From NCBI GenBank assembly GCA_019828565.1, contig JAHDYR010000004.1, forward strand, positions 372,001 to 436,000: 64,000 nt of DNA, read 5' to 3'. Under the pieces are notes generated by a model. It made no database searches and was not told where the DNA came from. It worked only from the letters and a program-made list of their open reading frames with translations. The position numbers and the translations under genes were made by a program. The DNA comes from Carpediemonas membranifera. Lineage: Eukaryota > Fornicata. This document shows, piece by piece, positions 8,650 through 18,415 of this stretch (its first letter is position 1; each line of letters begins with the position of its first letter).

Positions 8650-11146
8650 CTAGGAACGTCAGACCAGGGAGATCGCAAAAAGGATCCCGGAGAACGTATG
8701 GAAGCAACTCATCCTAGCCCGATGGAACAAAGCGGGGGCCGCGGAAATCAAGCGGACCCTGAACAACGAGCTCCAGAAGTCATGGAAAAGCTTCAAGGAG
8801 GAGTGGACGCAGCAGGTGGAAAACAGCGCAAGGGCAGGGTATAAGACCACCAAGAAGGTCATAGCAAACCAGGTCCACAGGTTCTGGAACGAGAAACAAC
8901 ACGCAGGGCTACCGGCGATGCTCAGAGGAAAGAGGTCGATCTTAACAAGGGAAAACGAGATAGCTAGGGAGCTGCAGAGGCAATACGCCCAAGTCAGTAG
9001 TGGCATAGCACCTAGTTGGGACCAGATCCCGGCGGCCCAAACAACTGATCAACCCCCCACGGAGGAGGAGGTCACGGCCGCCATCAAGTCCCTGAAGAAA
9101 TCATCGGCAGGAGGCCCGGATGGTATCACGGGCGAATGTCTGAGAGACCTCCCCCAGGCGGCCTACAGGGCAATCACATGCCTCTTCCAGAAAGTATACG
9201 AGTCTGGGGAACTACCCACCACGTGGAAGTACGCCTCCATCTCCCCGATACACAAAGTAGGGAAAGATAAGCTACTGCCAGGATCCTACCGACCCATCTC
9301 ACTCACCCCCCTCCTCTACCGAGCATATGGGAAGGTACTCAAATGGAGGCTCAAACCAACAGTTGAGAGGCACACCCCCAGAGAGCAGATCGGCTTCATG
9401 AAGGGAAAGACAGTCATAGACCACATCGCCCTCCTAACCCAACTGCACCAAGAAGGAGACCGGACCAGCGTGCTGCTCGACATTGCAAAGGCGTACGACA
9501 CGGTTCCCAGGGACATCCTAGTCAGCAAGCTGATCAATATGGGTGTACACCCCCACCTAGTCAGAGCAGTACAAAGCACAATGGAGAGGACCTACATTGC
9601 GGTAAGGGGATCCGACCTATGGTCCGAAACGAACCTAGGAGTCAAGCAAGGTTGCGTGGTCGCCCCCACCCTATTCATACTATTTACGGCCAACTGGATT
9701 AGCCAGGCGTCACTCAGAATACAGTACGGCGAGATACCAGACCCGAAGCTTCCCCCCACCCACCACAGACCCGGGAATGGCATCATAGCAATGTTCGTAG
9801 ACGATACGAGCATCTCGGCAAAGAAAGAAAATGATGCGGAGTCCCTCACCGCCGCAATGGTGGAAGTGATAGTGGCACACAAGCTGTGTATCAGCCCAGG
9901 AAAGAACATCGTCATAAGTACCAATCCAAATGCGGAAGTGCGAATTCAAGGGGAGGCCACCCGAGCAGCGGAGTCAGGCCGATACTTGGGACTCTGGATA
10001 GCAAGTGGCCCTCATCCGCTCAGCGCATGCATCGCAAAGAAAAGAGAACAGTCGAACAAGTACATCGCCCTCGCCCGGAGAGTGGGATGGACTAAAGGCT
10101 CCACGCCCGCGGCTGTCTCCGAGTCCATCCTCCGCACCTTCCTATGGCCAAAGATCGAATTCGGAATCGAAATCTGGGGCCAAGTCCCAGGAGGCAGAAG
10201 GCTTTGGAACGACTGGCGAGGACTCATGGCGGGAACCGGACCCGGTGGAGGGGGTGTCGCCCGCCTGATGATGGGATGGATGTGCTGGGAAGCGGACATG
10301 GGTGTAAGAGCGGTTAGAATCCGCGAATCGGCCCGGGACCCTGACCGCCCATCGCCCCTAGCGGACTTCGACTGGGGAAGAGCGAACCCCAAGTCCGTTA
10401 TCGGAAAGCTGAACAAGTGGGCAGACAACGTACTAGATCTGGCCCCTAGCGACCTTCACGGACCCAGACCCAGAGCAATAGCCGGGGGATGGAAGATGAC
10501 AGCACGAGACATCGCCACCAAAGGTAGCCGAACAGCCAAGGCGGCCGCCGAAGTGCTAGCTGCGGAGGCAATGCAAACAATGGCAGGCGGGAGAGCACCC
10601 AAGAAACCAAAGATTATCAGAGGGGAGATGATGCTCAGGAGGGAGCTGAAGAGGGTAGTTGCAACAGCCTCCAACACGCTCCCCTCCGCTAGCAACAGCC
10701 ACACAACTCGAGGAGCCGCGCTCATCATAAGCAGGAGGTACCCTGGGCAGGAAATGCTCTGCGACCGTATCCAAAGAATATGCCCGATATGCACACTCGC
10801 AGCCGAACGCGAATTGATCAACTACCTCCAACTATACCCCCCCCAGGCGCAGGCGCTAGTGGCAGTAGCCGGGTGGCTGGAAGACCAACCGCTAGGAACA
10901 CAAAGCCACATCATAGCGGAGTGCCAGGGCGTCGGCCGCCCAAGTGGGTGGGAGCAGTGCTGGGAAGCTGCGGCAACACACACCATGGCAAGTAGGCTGC
11001 GGCACGGCCCAGATGGGGAGTGGTATAACTCCAGGGCCATATTGGAGCTCCACTGGCTACTGCAACAGGAGGATGAAACAGTGAAGGAGGGTCTATTATG
11101 CGGGAAAAAGGCCCTCATGAACCTCAGAACAGGCCCAGACCCCTAG
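8650..11146 (+). CDS. LINE A reverse transcriptase with C-terminal zinc-binding region
   Basis: The frame is open from about 8650. No ATG marks the start, and it was probably fused to the endonuclease before frameshifting. RT motifs run in order: SSAGGPDGITGECL, ASISPIHK, YRPISLTPLLYR, EQIGFMKGK, VLLDIAKAYDTVPRD, GVKQGCVVAPTLFI and IAMFVDDTSIS, where FVDD is the catalytic pair, then GRYLGLWI. The C-terminal part has a CPICTLAAE...SHIIAEC zinc-like cluster. This fits the LINE (APE-type, L1/Jockey-like) RT organisation and carries out target-primed reverse transcription. It is the best preserved part of the element. The segment around NDWRGLMAGTGPGGG recurs in the LINE fragment at 18.4 kb. Confidence 0.92.
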
Positions 11147-12305
11147 GAGGAAAGCCCTGGGTGAAGACAAGGCACAGGGCGGAACACTCCTGGAACCGGC
11201 GGGAGGTGTTTTCCCCCCACATGTTCCGGTAGCGCCCGGCCGCACACCCAACCCAACCCACGCAGCAAGGGGAGCACTCTGATGCCTGCATCACACTTGA
11301 AACAACTCCCCCACCACCAAGAGGGGACAGGCCCAACCCACAGGGCGGCCTGGAAAGGTGGCCCGAGCACCGACCCCAAGCGCAGCGGGCCCGGAACCAA
11401 TGAGGACAACACCACATGTTCCGGTAGCGCCAGGCGGAGGGAAGGCTGCAAAGGACCACTAAGGGACAATCGCATACAACAAGCACGAAATAGGGAAGGC
11501 CTGGCAAAACAGCTGGGCCAGTAGGGCGCAAGCGTCCGGACAAGCAGTCCGGCGCATCCCTCCGGCGCGCAAGGGGTACCCCCTCCCCACACAGTGGGGG
11601 CGCACCAGGAGGATGATGCATGGCAGACTGGCGGAGGTACTGGATGACGCAAGAAGCTACCCACTCCGTCGGTAACCTGCCGGGAAGGCAGGGCCATCCT
11701 GATGTGGCCCGGCGCCTAGCCAGGAACACTGGAAGACGTGGCAACCGCCCCTGGGAGCTCCCCCCCGATAATGGGAACCTGGAGTGAAATCGGACAGCGC
11801 TAGATGAGCCCGAACGCAGCCGGCAAGTCCGTGGAAGTCTACCTACGCGGCGTCGGTGGGTTCCTAACCCGGCCCAGCTGGTACGGCGAACTCTAGACCC
11901 GACCCCGCCCTGGCGGGTGCCTGAAACATGGCGAGCGGGTCGAGGAAACTCCAGGACCTCCCTAGGGGACCCGGGGGAGAGGGGAAACGTACGGAAGGTC
12001 CCTGACAGCAGCGTGCAGGGCAAGGCTTTGTAGGTGCCAGGCAGACCTGGGACCCAAAGGGCCCCTAAGAGTAAGACCTGGGTTAGCCTAACTTTGGGGG
12101 TATTAATGTGGCCATGTATAGGATCCCTCTAGCGTACCAGCTAGGCCTTGACGGCCGTTGTTCACGCCCTCTTAGGAAGTGTTAGGTGTGCTCTGTAGAG
12201 GTACCAACACGCTTAGGCGTTCCTCGAAGGGGTGACACAAACTGTGACATTCAGCTTACACAGCAGGACGAGTAGCAGGACACATTAAATTCTTTCTTCT
12301 TCTTT
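11147..12305 (+). other. LINE A 3' untranslated region and tail
   Basis: About 1.16 kb without a supported ORF. It contains a 20-nt direct repeat (CCACATGTTCCGGTAGCGCC at 11217-11236 and 11412-11431). It ends in an AT/pyrimidine-rich tail (about 12286-12305) just before the second copy of the target-site duplication. A very similar tail ends the LINE fragment near 20131. Confidence 0.6.
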
Positions 12306-12321
12306 CTTTTCGAGAGCGCCC

Positions 12322-12593
12322 CCTTCATGGCTCACGTAGACCAGGTCCTTCCTTTCAACACCAAGTCGGGGCTCAGCCGCCTGAAGAACCTCGCCGCCTC
12401 CGACGAGCAGACGTACGTCGTGCAAGGCATCGAGAAGCACCGTCGCCGCAACGGCACACTGCAGCTCCTCGTCTGCTGGGAGGGCGACTACGATCCCACA
12501 TGGGAACCCGCTGACGGGCTCCGCCACGTCACTGCGGCACGTGACTACCTCAAGTCCCACAAGCTCAAGCTTAAGGGGGGTAGGATGTCATAA
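12322..12593 (+). CDS. Gypsy integrase C-terminal chromodomain (3' part of the split ORF)
   Basis: Continues the integrase of 2-1004 in frame after excision of the LINE (SAPFMAHVDQVLPFNTK across the join). Residues resemble a chromodomain: YVVQGIEKHRRRNGTLQLLV then CWEGDYDPTWEPADGL. Chromodomains on Gypsy integrases (chromoviruses) direct insertion by binding modified histones. The ORF ends at TAA/TAG-type stops near a purine-rich tract (about 12573-12585) followed by TGTCATAAGG, which could be a polypurine tract and LTR start. Confidence 0.85.
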
Positions 12594-12659
12594 GGCATCC
12601 ACGTCCGCAGTTTATGTAAATGTTCCAATCTCTTCGCCCCGGCACACTTTCAGCGCTTT

Positions 12660-13374
12660 CGTGACGTTTACTACATCATTGCGCGATTTCAAGGCCAGAG
12701 GTGGCAAAGCGAAGCTCCGGAAGCTTATCAGCCCGGAGATACAATCCTACGTATGCCAGGTGTTAGGCTTAGAGGCCCTCGAGGATGTCCCGCTTCCTCA
12801 GGGTGATCAACAGGACGACCAACCTTCCACAACATCACGCAAGGTCAAAGAGAGGACCATTATGCAGCGGCTTGCTGCTGCCTTGCGTCCCACCAGGAAG
12901 GAGCAATGTCTGAACCTCATCAGGCTCCGCATCGCGGCATTCACGCCACTCGAGGTTTCGAGACTGAACTCGCAGTTCAACACCTTGTTCGAGTGCCTTG
13001 ACCTGGTCGAGGACGACGCCGTTCGCGAAGCATACTTGCGGGCTTTCACCGTGAAGGGCCAGTCCCTTTATTTCAGACTGAAGGAGCAGACTGAAGGGCG
13101 CTCACTTGCTGAGACCCAGCAGTATGCCATGAAGACGGCACGCGACGTAGTAGAGTCCGCGGAGTACCTCGCTCCGTTCGCTGAGGCCATCCGTCCCGAC
13201 CAGCCGCGCCGTCCGGCAGCTCCTGCGCCAGGCGCCCAACCCCAACGTGCGGACAGCCGTGACCGGCGCGACCGTCGTGACCGCCCATACGACCGCCACC
13301 GCCAAGATCGCCCGGGCTCGCCCTGCCAGCACGACCCCGACCTGCTACAATTGCGGCGGCAAGGGCCATTTTAG
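12660..13374 (+). CDS. Gypsy gag
   Basis: Helical capsid-like protein. VTFTTSLRDFKARGGKAKL aligns with LDFYLHLQTYRSLGGKADI of the minus-strand gag at 17.2 kb, which fixes the family. The natural start is unclear; the frame is open from 12541. The C-terminus is Arg/Asp-rich (about 13240-13330), and the frame stops at 13374. The zinc knuckles lie in the next frame, so a frame change occurs at about 13255-13335. The related minus-strand copy reads through without one, so a mutation is likelier than programmed frameshifting. Confidence 0.75.
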
Positions 13375-14404
13375 CCCCGAGTGCCGGAAGCCCAAGGTCA
13401 AGTGCGAGAAGTGCGGGCGCGAGGGCCACAAGAGAGAGTTCTGTGACCGTATAAAGGTCCAGAACTATTCTTATTTGTCTTGTTTCGCGGCGTCTAGCAA
13501 ACGCAGAGCGCAGGCCCTACCGATCGTATCGGGATCTATATACAGGACCAATACAGAGTCGATGTTGTTCGACTGTGGCGCGTCAGCAACCTTCATATCG
13601 CCGCAAGTGGCTGAGAAGTCCGGCGAAAAGATCCTGCATTGTGACCCGGTCGAGGTGACGACACCGGCTGGAGTCATCACAGTCGACCAGACCGTTTCTA
13701 TCGAAGTGACCTTTGCCAAGTCAGCTCTTGTCCCCCGTGGGTGCACCTTCACTACCCGTGCGTATCTTCTACCCTCAGAGTATGATTTAATCATTGGATA
13801 CCCTGATATGGTCACCCTAGGGATTCTCCCACAGATTGACGACTGCGAGGAGTCTGACACCCAAGACGCCGGGCAGGCCGAGGACGTTTCGACTGTCATT
13901 ACTCCCCAGAAACTGAGCCTATTTACCTTGTTTGACAAGTCATCTTCCCTTCAGGACCGACTACTCGCGCGGTTTGACGGACTGTTCGAGGACAGAGTAG
14001 GGCGTCCGAGCAAGCTCATCCCCTACGATTTAGTCTTATCTGATGATGAGCCCGTCTTTAGCCGCGAGTTCTTCATGCCGCCGGAGAAGAAGACACTTCT
14101 CCAGGAACACCTTGACGACCTATCCCGGCATGGCTTCATCCAGCCATCAACGTCGGCTTACTCCTCACCGGCATTCTTAGTCCCAAAGGGGAAGGACCGT
14201 ACCCGGTTCGTTATCGACTTCCGTTTGGTCAACGCGAAGACTCCCCCATTCAACTACCCTATCCCGATCATAGAGGATTGCCTTGCTAAGCTTAGGGGTA
14301 ATACCATCTTTGCTACGCTCGACTGTAAGGCAGGCTACCATCAGGTGGCACTGACGGACCGTTCCTGTCCCCTGACCGCTTTCGGGGCCCCCCTCACGGT
14401 TTGA
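13247..14404 (+). CDS. Gypsy pol, part 1: zinc knuckles, protease, RT start
   Basis: Two knuckles (CYNCGGKGHFSPEC and CEKCGREGHKREFC) are followed by an aspartic protease with MLFDCGASATFISP (usual DSG, here DCG). RT then begins with LDDLSRHGFIQPSTSAYSSP, FVIDFRLVNAKT and ATLDCKAGYHQVAL. The frame ends at 14404 in the sequence after LTAFGAP. The expected FEYTTMPFGLRNA is in the next frame, so one nucleotide has been lost or gained around 14391-14404. Confidence 0.85.
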   Translation: MRTAVTGATVVTAHTTATAKIARARPASTTPTCYNCGGKGHFSPECRKPKVKCEKCGREGHKREFCDRIKVQNYSYLSCFAASSKRRAQALPIVSGSIYRTNTESMLFDCGASATFISPQVAEKSGEKILHCDPVEVTTPAGVITVDQTVSIEVTFAKSALVPRGCTFTTRAYLLPSEYDLIIGYPDMVTLGILPQIDDCEESDTQDAGQAEDVSTVITPQKLSLFTLFDKSSSLQDRLLARFDGLFEDRVGRPSKLIPYDLVLSDDEPVFSREFFMPPEKKTLLQEHLDDLSRHGFIQPSTSAYSSPAFLVPKGKDRTRFVIDFRLVNAKTPPFNYPIPIIEDCLAKLRGNTIFATLDCKAGYHQVALTDRSCPLTAFGAPLTV

Positions 14405-15625
14405 GTACACGACTATGCCCTTCGGTCTGCGTAACGCTGGTTCTCATTTCCAGTGGGCCATGGAGCAGGCTTTTTCCGACCTGATCTCGGCAGGCAAGTG
14501 CCTGATTTACATCGATGACATTATTGTCATGGGTCGGGATGAGCCTTCGTATATAAGGAACCTATGGGACGTCCTGAAACGCTGCCAAGAGTATGACCTA
14601 CACTTAGGCCACGACAAGTGTGTCTTCGCCGCGGCTGAGGTCGAGTTCCTGGGTCGACTCGTGTCCGGAGACACCGTGAGGATTGCCGAAGACCGCATCG
14701 ACGACATTAAGAAGCTGAAACTACCGACCAGCAAGCGGTCCGCACCGGCACTCGTCGGTTTCCTCAATTATTTCCGTGACTTCGTGCCCAACTTCGCGTC
14801 CCGAGCTCATCCTATGTTGCAGGTGTCGGCTGGCAAGGCCGAACCCGGTGGGCCTGGTCAGCAAGCGGCCCTGGACGACGTTATCGCCGAGCTCCTTAAG
14901 CGGGTCTCCCTCGTTCACTTCAAGACGGACGCGACACATGTCCTCATGACCGATGCCTCAGACGTGGGGTGTGGCGCCGTATTACTACAGAACGGGCAGC
15001 CGATCGCTTTCATGTCCCACGCATTCTCCGCGGTCCAGACTAGGTGGAGTACCACAGAGCAGGAAGCCTACGCAATCATCCTGGCAGTCCAGCGTTGGCG
15101 GAAATTCCTCTCGTGGACTCACTTTACCATCCGTACTGATCATCGCAACCTGCTGTTCATGGCCAAGTCCATCAACCCCAAGGTCCGTCGATGGTACGAC
15201 CAACTGGGTGACCTCGATTTTACCATACGTCACGTTCCGGGTGTTGACAACGGGGCAGCAGACGGCCTCTCTCGCGTGTTCGCTAACACCCTCGATACCC
15301 AAGTCGCGGACAAGCTGCAGAAGGCGCATCACTTTGCCGGGGCTCACTTGTCCGCCTGGGCGACCAAGAACCTTCTGCGAGACTGGGGCGTGCGCGTCCG
15401 CCAGAAGGACGTGGACGACTACATCGCCAAGTGCCCAATATGCCAGTTAAGGCGTAAGCCCCCAGCCTCATCCGACGCGGGTTTGCACACCGCCGTCGAG
15501 CACCCCTTTGACCGAGTGGCCATGGTCACTATGTCCGCCACCCCGTGCACGGTCGACGGTACGACCTATAAGTATGTCCTCGTCGTCATAGACATGTGCT
15601 CACGTTGGACTGAGCTGAGCCGAAG
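14405..15625 (+). CDS. Gypsy pol, part 2: RT catalytic site, RNase H, integrase N-terminus
   Basis: Starts effectively at FEYTTMPFGLRNA. The catalytic box is LIYIDDIIVMG (YIDD). RNase H shows VLMTDASDVGCGAVL, STTEQEAYAIILAVQRWR and IRTDHRNLLFM. RHVPGVDNGAADGLSRV follows, then the integrase HHCC region (KAHHFAGAH, CPICQLRR) and the first strand of the catalytic core up to DMCSRWTELS. The ORF formally continues to 15665, but residues after about 15620 are not integrase-like. The element stops there. Confidence 0.85.
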
Positions 15626-17390
15626 TCCACAAGAGGGTTCTTGGGGACAACGATCGTCGGGCTAGAATACTTAGACTGAAAGGCCTCTATGAAGCCTTTT
15701 GCAAGCAAGGTGTCAACGTGCTCCTTAACGATGGGGACCTTAGGAGGAGGCACGAAGTATGGACGGACGTTCACGACCTTGTTTCCCTTGATCACCAGGT
15801 CGTAGGGGTCTAGTAGGCTAGGCGCATCACGCTCTTTGAAGTTGGAGGCGTATCGTCGAAGTATGGACGACTGTCGGTCGCGTGCCTCTTGGGAAAGCTC
15901 GGACATGGCTTGTGCGATGTATTTCGTGGCCGGTGGGGTCTCACCAGAGTCCTCAGTCGGGTCGGAGGAGCTGGGAATGGCGCTTGGCAAGAGTCCGAGA
16001 CTTACCATCTGAGGAAATCCGATGATGATGTCGAACGCAGTGTCTATCACGTAGGCGCGGAGAGTGAGTGTACAACCATGAGGAGTGAACGGAGATGGAT
16101 CCAGCTTGAGGGTTACTTCTACCTCGCCTTCTGCTTGACGGGTATCTCCGACGGTGTGGATTTGCGTGGGTTCTCTCGAGATCCATTTGCAGCGTTTCTC
16201 GTCGACTAGTCTGGGGCTTATGGTGGAACAGTTGGCACCAGAGTCGAGTAAAGAATTGGCTTTGCGCTTGCCGAGACGGGCGTTCACTACAGGGAGGTCA
16301 CCCGGGGAAATCTCCTTCGGGGCATTCAGGGCCGCGACGAATTTTGAATCCGAAACAGAATGAACACACCGACGCTGATTTACTCCCTTCTTGGTAGGGC
16401 AGTAATCGGCCAGGTGTCCTGACTTGTGGCACTTAGGGCAGAATGCCTTCGGCTCAGCGCACTTGAAAGACGGATGCCCGGGCTTACCGCAGTTGTAGCA
16501 CACGTACTGCTTCTTGGGCTTGTTCTGACGGTTGGGCTTCACTATGGGCTTCGAACCTTGGCGGTCGTGGCGCTCCGAGGGATCTTGGTGGTCACTGCGT
16601 GGCTCGCGCTCGTGAACATGTGGAGCTCTGGGACGGGCAGCAGCGGGGGAGAAGGAGTTCACCATCTCTTGCGACTCCTGTAGGTCGCGTGACATTGCCA
16701 TGACTTTCGGCATGATCGAGGGGATGTCGAGGCCTTCTGCGAGCTCCTTGACCTTGTACATGATCGTGTTGAATCCTTGCACGCGGAAGCATCTGCAGTA
16801 CGTCTCTTTGAGCACATCCTCAGGTACATCTGGATTGAATAACAGCTGGAGCGCCTTGAACTTCCGATTGACGTTATTGACCTCGACGGGGTCGAAGGTC
16901 TTGGCGCGTAGACGGAAAATATCGAGCTGAGCGGTGGATCTGCTGGGACGCAGTGCGCTGCCTAGGCGCTTGAGGATTCGTAGATCGCTGAAGTTGCGCT
17001 TTTGACGGCGGCGCTCGGTAGATGCCATCAGTAACGGTACGTAATCATCGTCTTCGGAGTTACCGGCCTCGTCGATGCATTGCGAGACATAGTCAGCGAT
17101 AGATGGATCGACGAGTTCGGAGATATCGGCCTTACCGCCGAGGGAACGGTACGTTTGGAGGTGAAGGTAAAAATCAAGCAACGCCTTCATTGAAGGGTCG
17201 CGGAATAGCGGGGGAACCGCTTTTTCTTTGTTCTTAAATGTCATGATGAAAGGGGAATACTAGTATTGTGGTCTGTCAAGACTTAGAAGAACTTTTAGTA
17301 AAAGCAAAGAAGAGGGGGTTTGACCCTGTTGTGGTAAATATGGCAATAATAAATATATCAACTATGTAAACAATGGGTAGGACCCTGACA
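15626..17390 (-). mobile_element. Gypsy-type element, 5' leader, gag, protease, start of RT
   Basis: Minus-strand element read from 17390 to about 15630. The leader or LTR candidate spans 17390-17245 and starts TGTCAGGGTCCTACCC. It is followed by one uninterrupted gag-pol ORF that is cut off just after the first RT motif. It meets the plus-strand Gypsy copy tail-to-tail near 15620-15630. The same leader type occurs in front of the gag at 21.3 kb. Confidence 0.85.
15640..17244 (-). CDS. Gypsy gag-protease-RT (truncated)
   Basis: ATG at 17244. Gag domain about residues 1-220, basic linker, two CCHC knuckles (CYNCGKPGHPSFKC, CPKCHKSGHLADYC at about 255-300). Aspartic protease follows with SLLDSGANCSTISP (DSG) and FDIIIGFPQMVSLGLLP. 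The RT N-terminus is VKEHVDTLLAKGFIEAFQSK then YSSPTIVVPKN. The homology stops there and the remaining ~18 codons are not RT-like. Gag and pol are in a single frame here, unlike the plus-strand relative. Confidence 0.88.
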
Positions 17391-18415
17391 GCCCTTTTGG
17401 GCGATAAAGTAGTCCTTGATGCGAGTCTTCAGACAAATGGGGCACGTCTTGATGTGCTTTTTGACGTCCAAGAGCATCCCCGGCCAAAATGCAGACGCGG
17501 CGAGTGCTTGGAACGTTGAATTTGCTCCCGTATGAAATTGGTGAGCGGTCCGTAGGGCCTTGTCGCGTGTCTCTCCCTTGGGGATAATCGGCACTCCGTC
17601 CTTGAAGTAGATCGAGTTTTCGATGGATACTCCCTCTAGTTTCTCCCAGCCGACTCGAGTTGACTCAGGTGCCATGGCCTGGGCAGCCTGGATCAACTCA
17701 AGGGTCAGCCCTGGGCCGGCGTCCTCCGCCTCTAGCAGGTTCAGCTGCGGCCCGAGGTCCCCTCGGGGAAGGATACGCGACAGCATGTCTGCCATCTTGT
17801 TTGTCTCTCCAGCAATATGCTCGATCGTAATGTTGTAGTCCGACAAGACAGACGTCTACCGGAGGAGTTTCTTGGAAAGCTCCTTCCTCTGCATGAGATA
17901 TACCAGATTCTGGTGGTCGGTGCGGATCTGTATGTTGTCCTTGAGGCGGAAAAGTTGAGCCATGCCAGGTCTCGTGAGACAAAAGATGATAGCATGAAGC
18001 TCTTGTTCGTAGGTCGGCCACCTAGTCTGGGTTGGCGTATGACACTTTGCGAAGAGCGAGACGATCTCTCGGTTGCCGGAGTCGTCTTCTTGGAACAGAA
18101 TGCCCCCTAGTCCGTCGTTCGACGCGTCCGTCTCGAGGGTCCACTTCTTTGAGAAGTCGGGGAAATGGAGGACTGTCCGAGCTGAGTCTCTCCTTGAACG
18201 TTGTAAACGCCTCTTCTTGTTTGGGGTTCCAAGTTATGTTCTTTGAGTTCTCCTGTGCCGTTAGCATCTCGTTGAGAGGTTTGAGGATTCGTGATGAGTC
18301 CGGGACGAACTGGGCGACATAGTTGAATGATCCCAGTGTCCTCTGAAGCTCCTTTGCGGTGGACGGGAGCGGTATGGCGTTTACCGCCTCTACCTTCTCT
18401 GGGGCAAGTTGTTTC
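17391..18415 (-). pseudogene. Gypsy pol fragment: RT connection, RNase H, integrase N-terminus
   Basis: Read from about 18415 down. It shows PEKVEAVNAIPLPSTAKELQ and GSFNYVAQFVPDSSRILKPL (RT thumb), an RNase H region with frameshifts around 18.1-17.85 kb, ITIEHIAGETNKMADMLSRI, and an integrase HHCC region (HQFHTGANSTFQALAAS, CPICLKTRIK). It breaks off at FIAQKG directly against the 5' end of the next minus-strand element (TGTCAGGG at 17390). It looks like an older copy into which that element inserted, or a recombinant joint. Confidence 0.75.

Larger units (their letters stand above)
1005..12305 (+). mobile_element. ~11.3-kb LINE-like non-LTR retrotransposon (LINE A) inserted in a Gypsy integrase
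   Basis: The 16-bp sequence CTTTTCGAGAGCGCCC occurs at 989-1004 and again at 12306-12321. Removing everything between, plus one copy, rejoins a Gypsy integrase to its chromodomain in frame, so the two copies are read as a target-site duplication. The insert has, in plus orientation, APE endonuclease and RT ORFs and ends in a pyrimidine-rich tail (about 12286-12305). It is long for a LINE: ~6.7 kb precedes the endonuclease and holds several overlapping ORFs. Frames change repeatedly (for example near 4.2, 6.1, 8.3 and 8.65 kb), so this copy is probably decayed. I cannot exclude that part of the interior is itself a nested insertion. Positions 1005-1800 and 7123-7775 hold no convincing gene. 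Confidence 0.75.
12594..15625 (+). mobile_element. Gypsy-type LTR retrotransposon, gag-pol, truncated in integrase
   Basis: Gag, two CCHC knuckles, protease, RT, RNase H and the integrase N-terminus follow in order on the plus strand. It begins almost directly after the preceding chromodomain ORF, so there is little or no room for a full LTR. It ends abruptly near 15620 at SRWTELS, where the preceding integrase continues with the catalytic core. Beyond that point the sequence is a minus-strand element. There is one frame change near the knuckles and one 1-nt shift near 14391-14404, so the copy is decayed. Confidence 0.85.
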
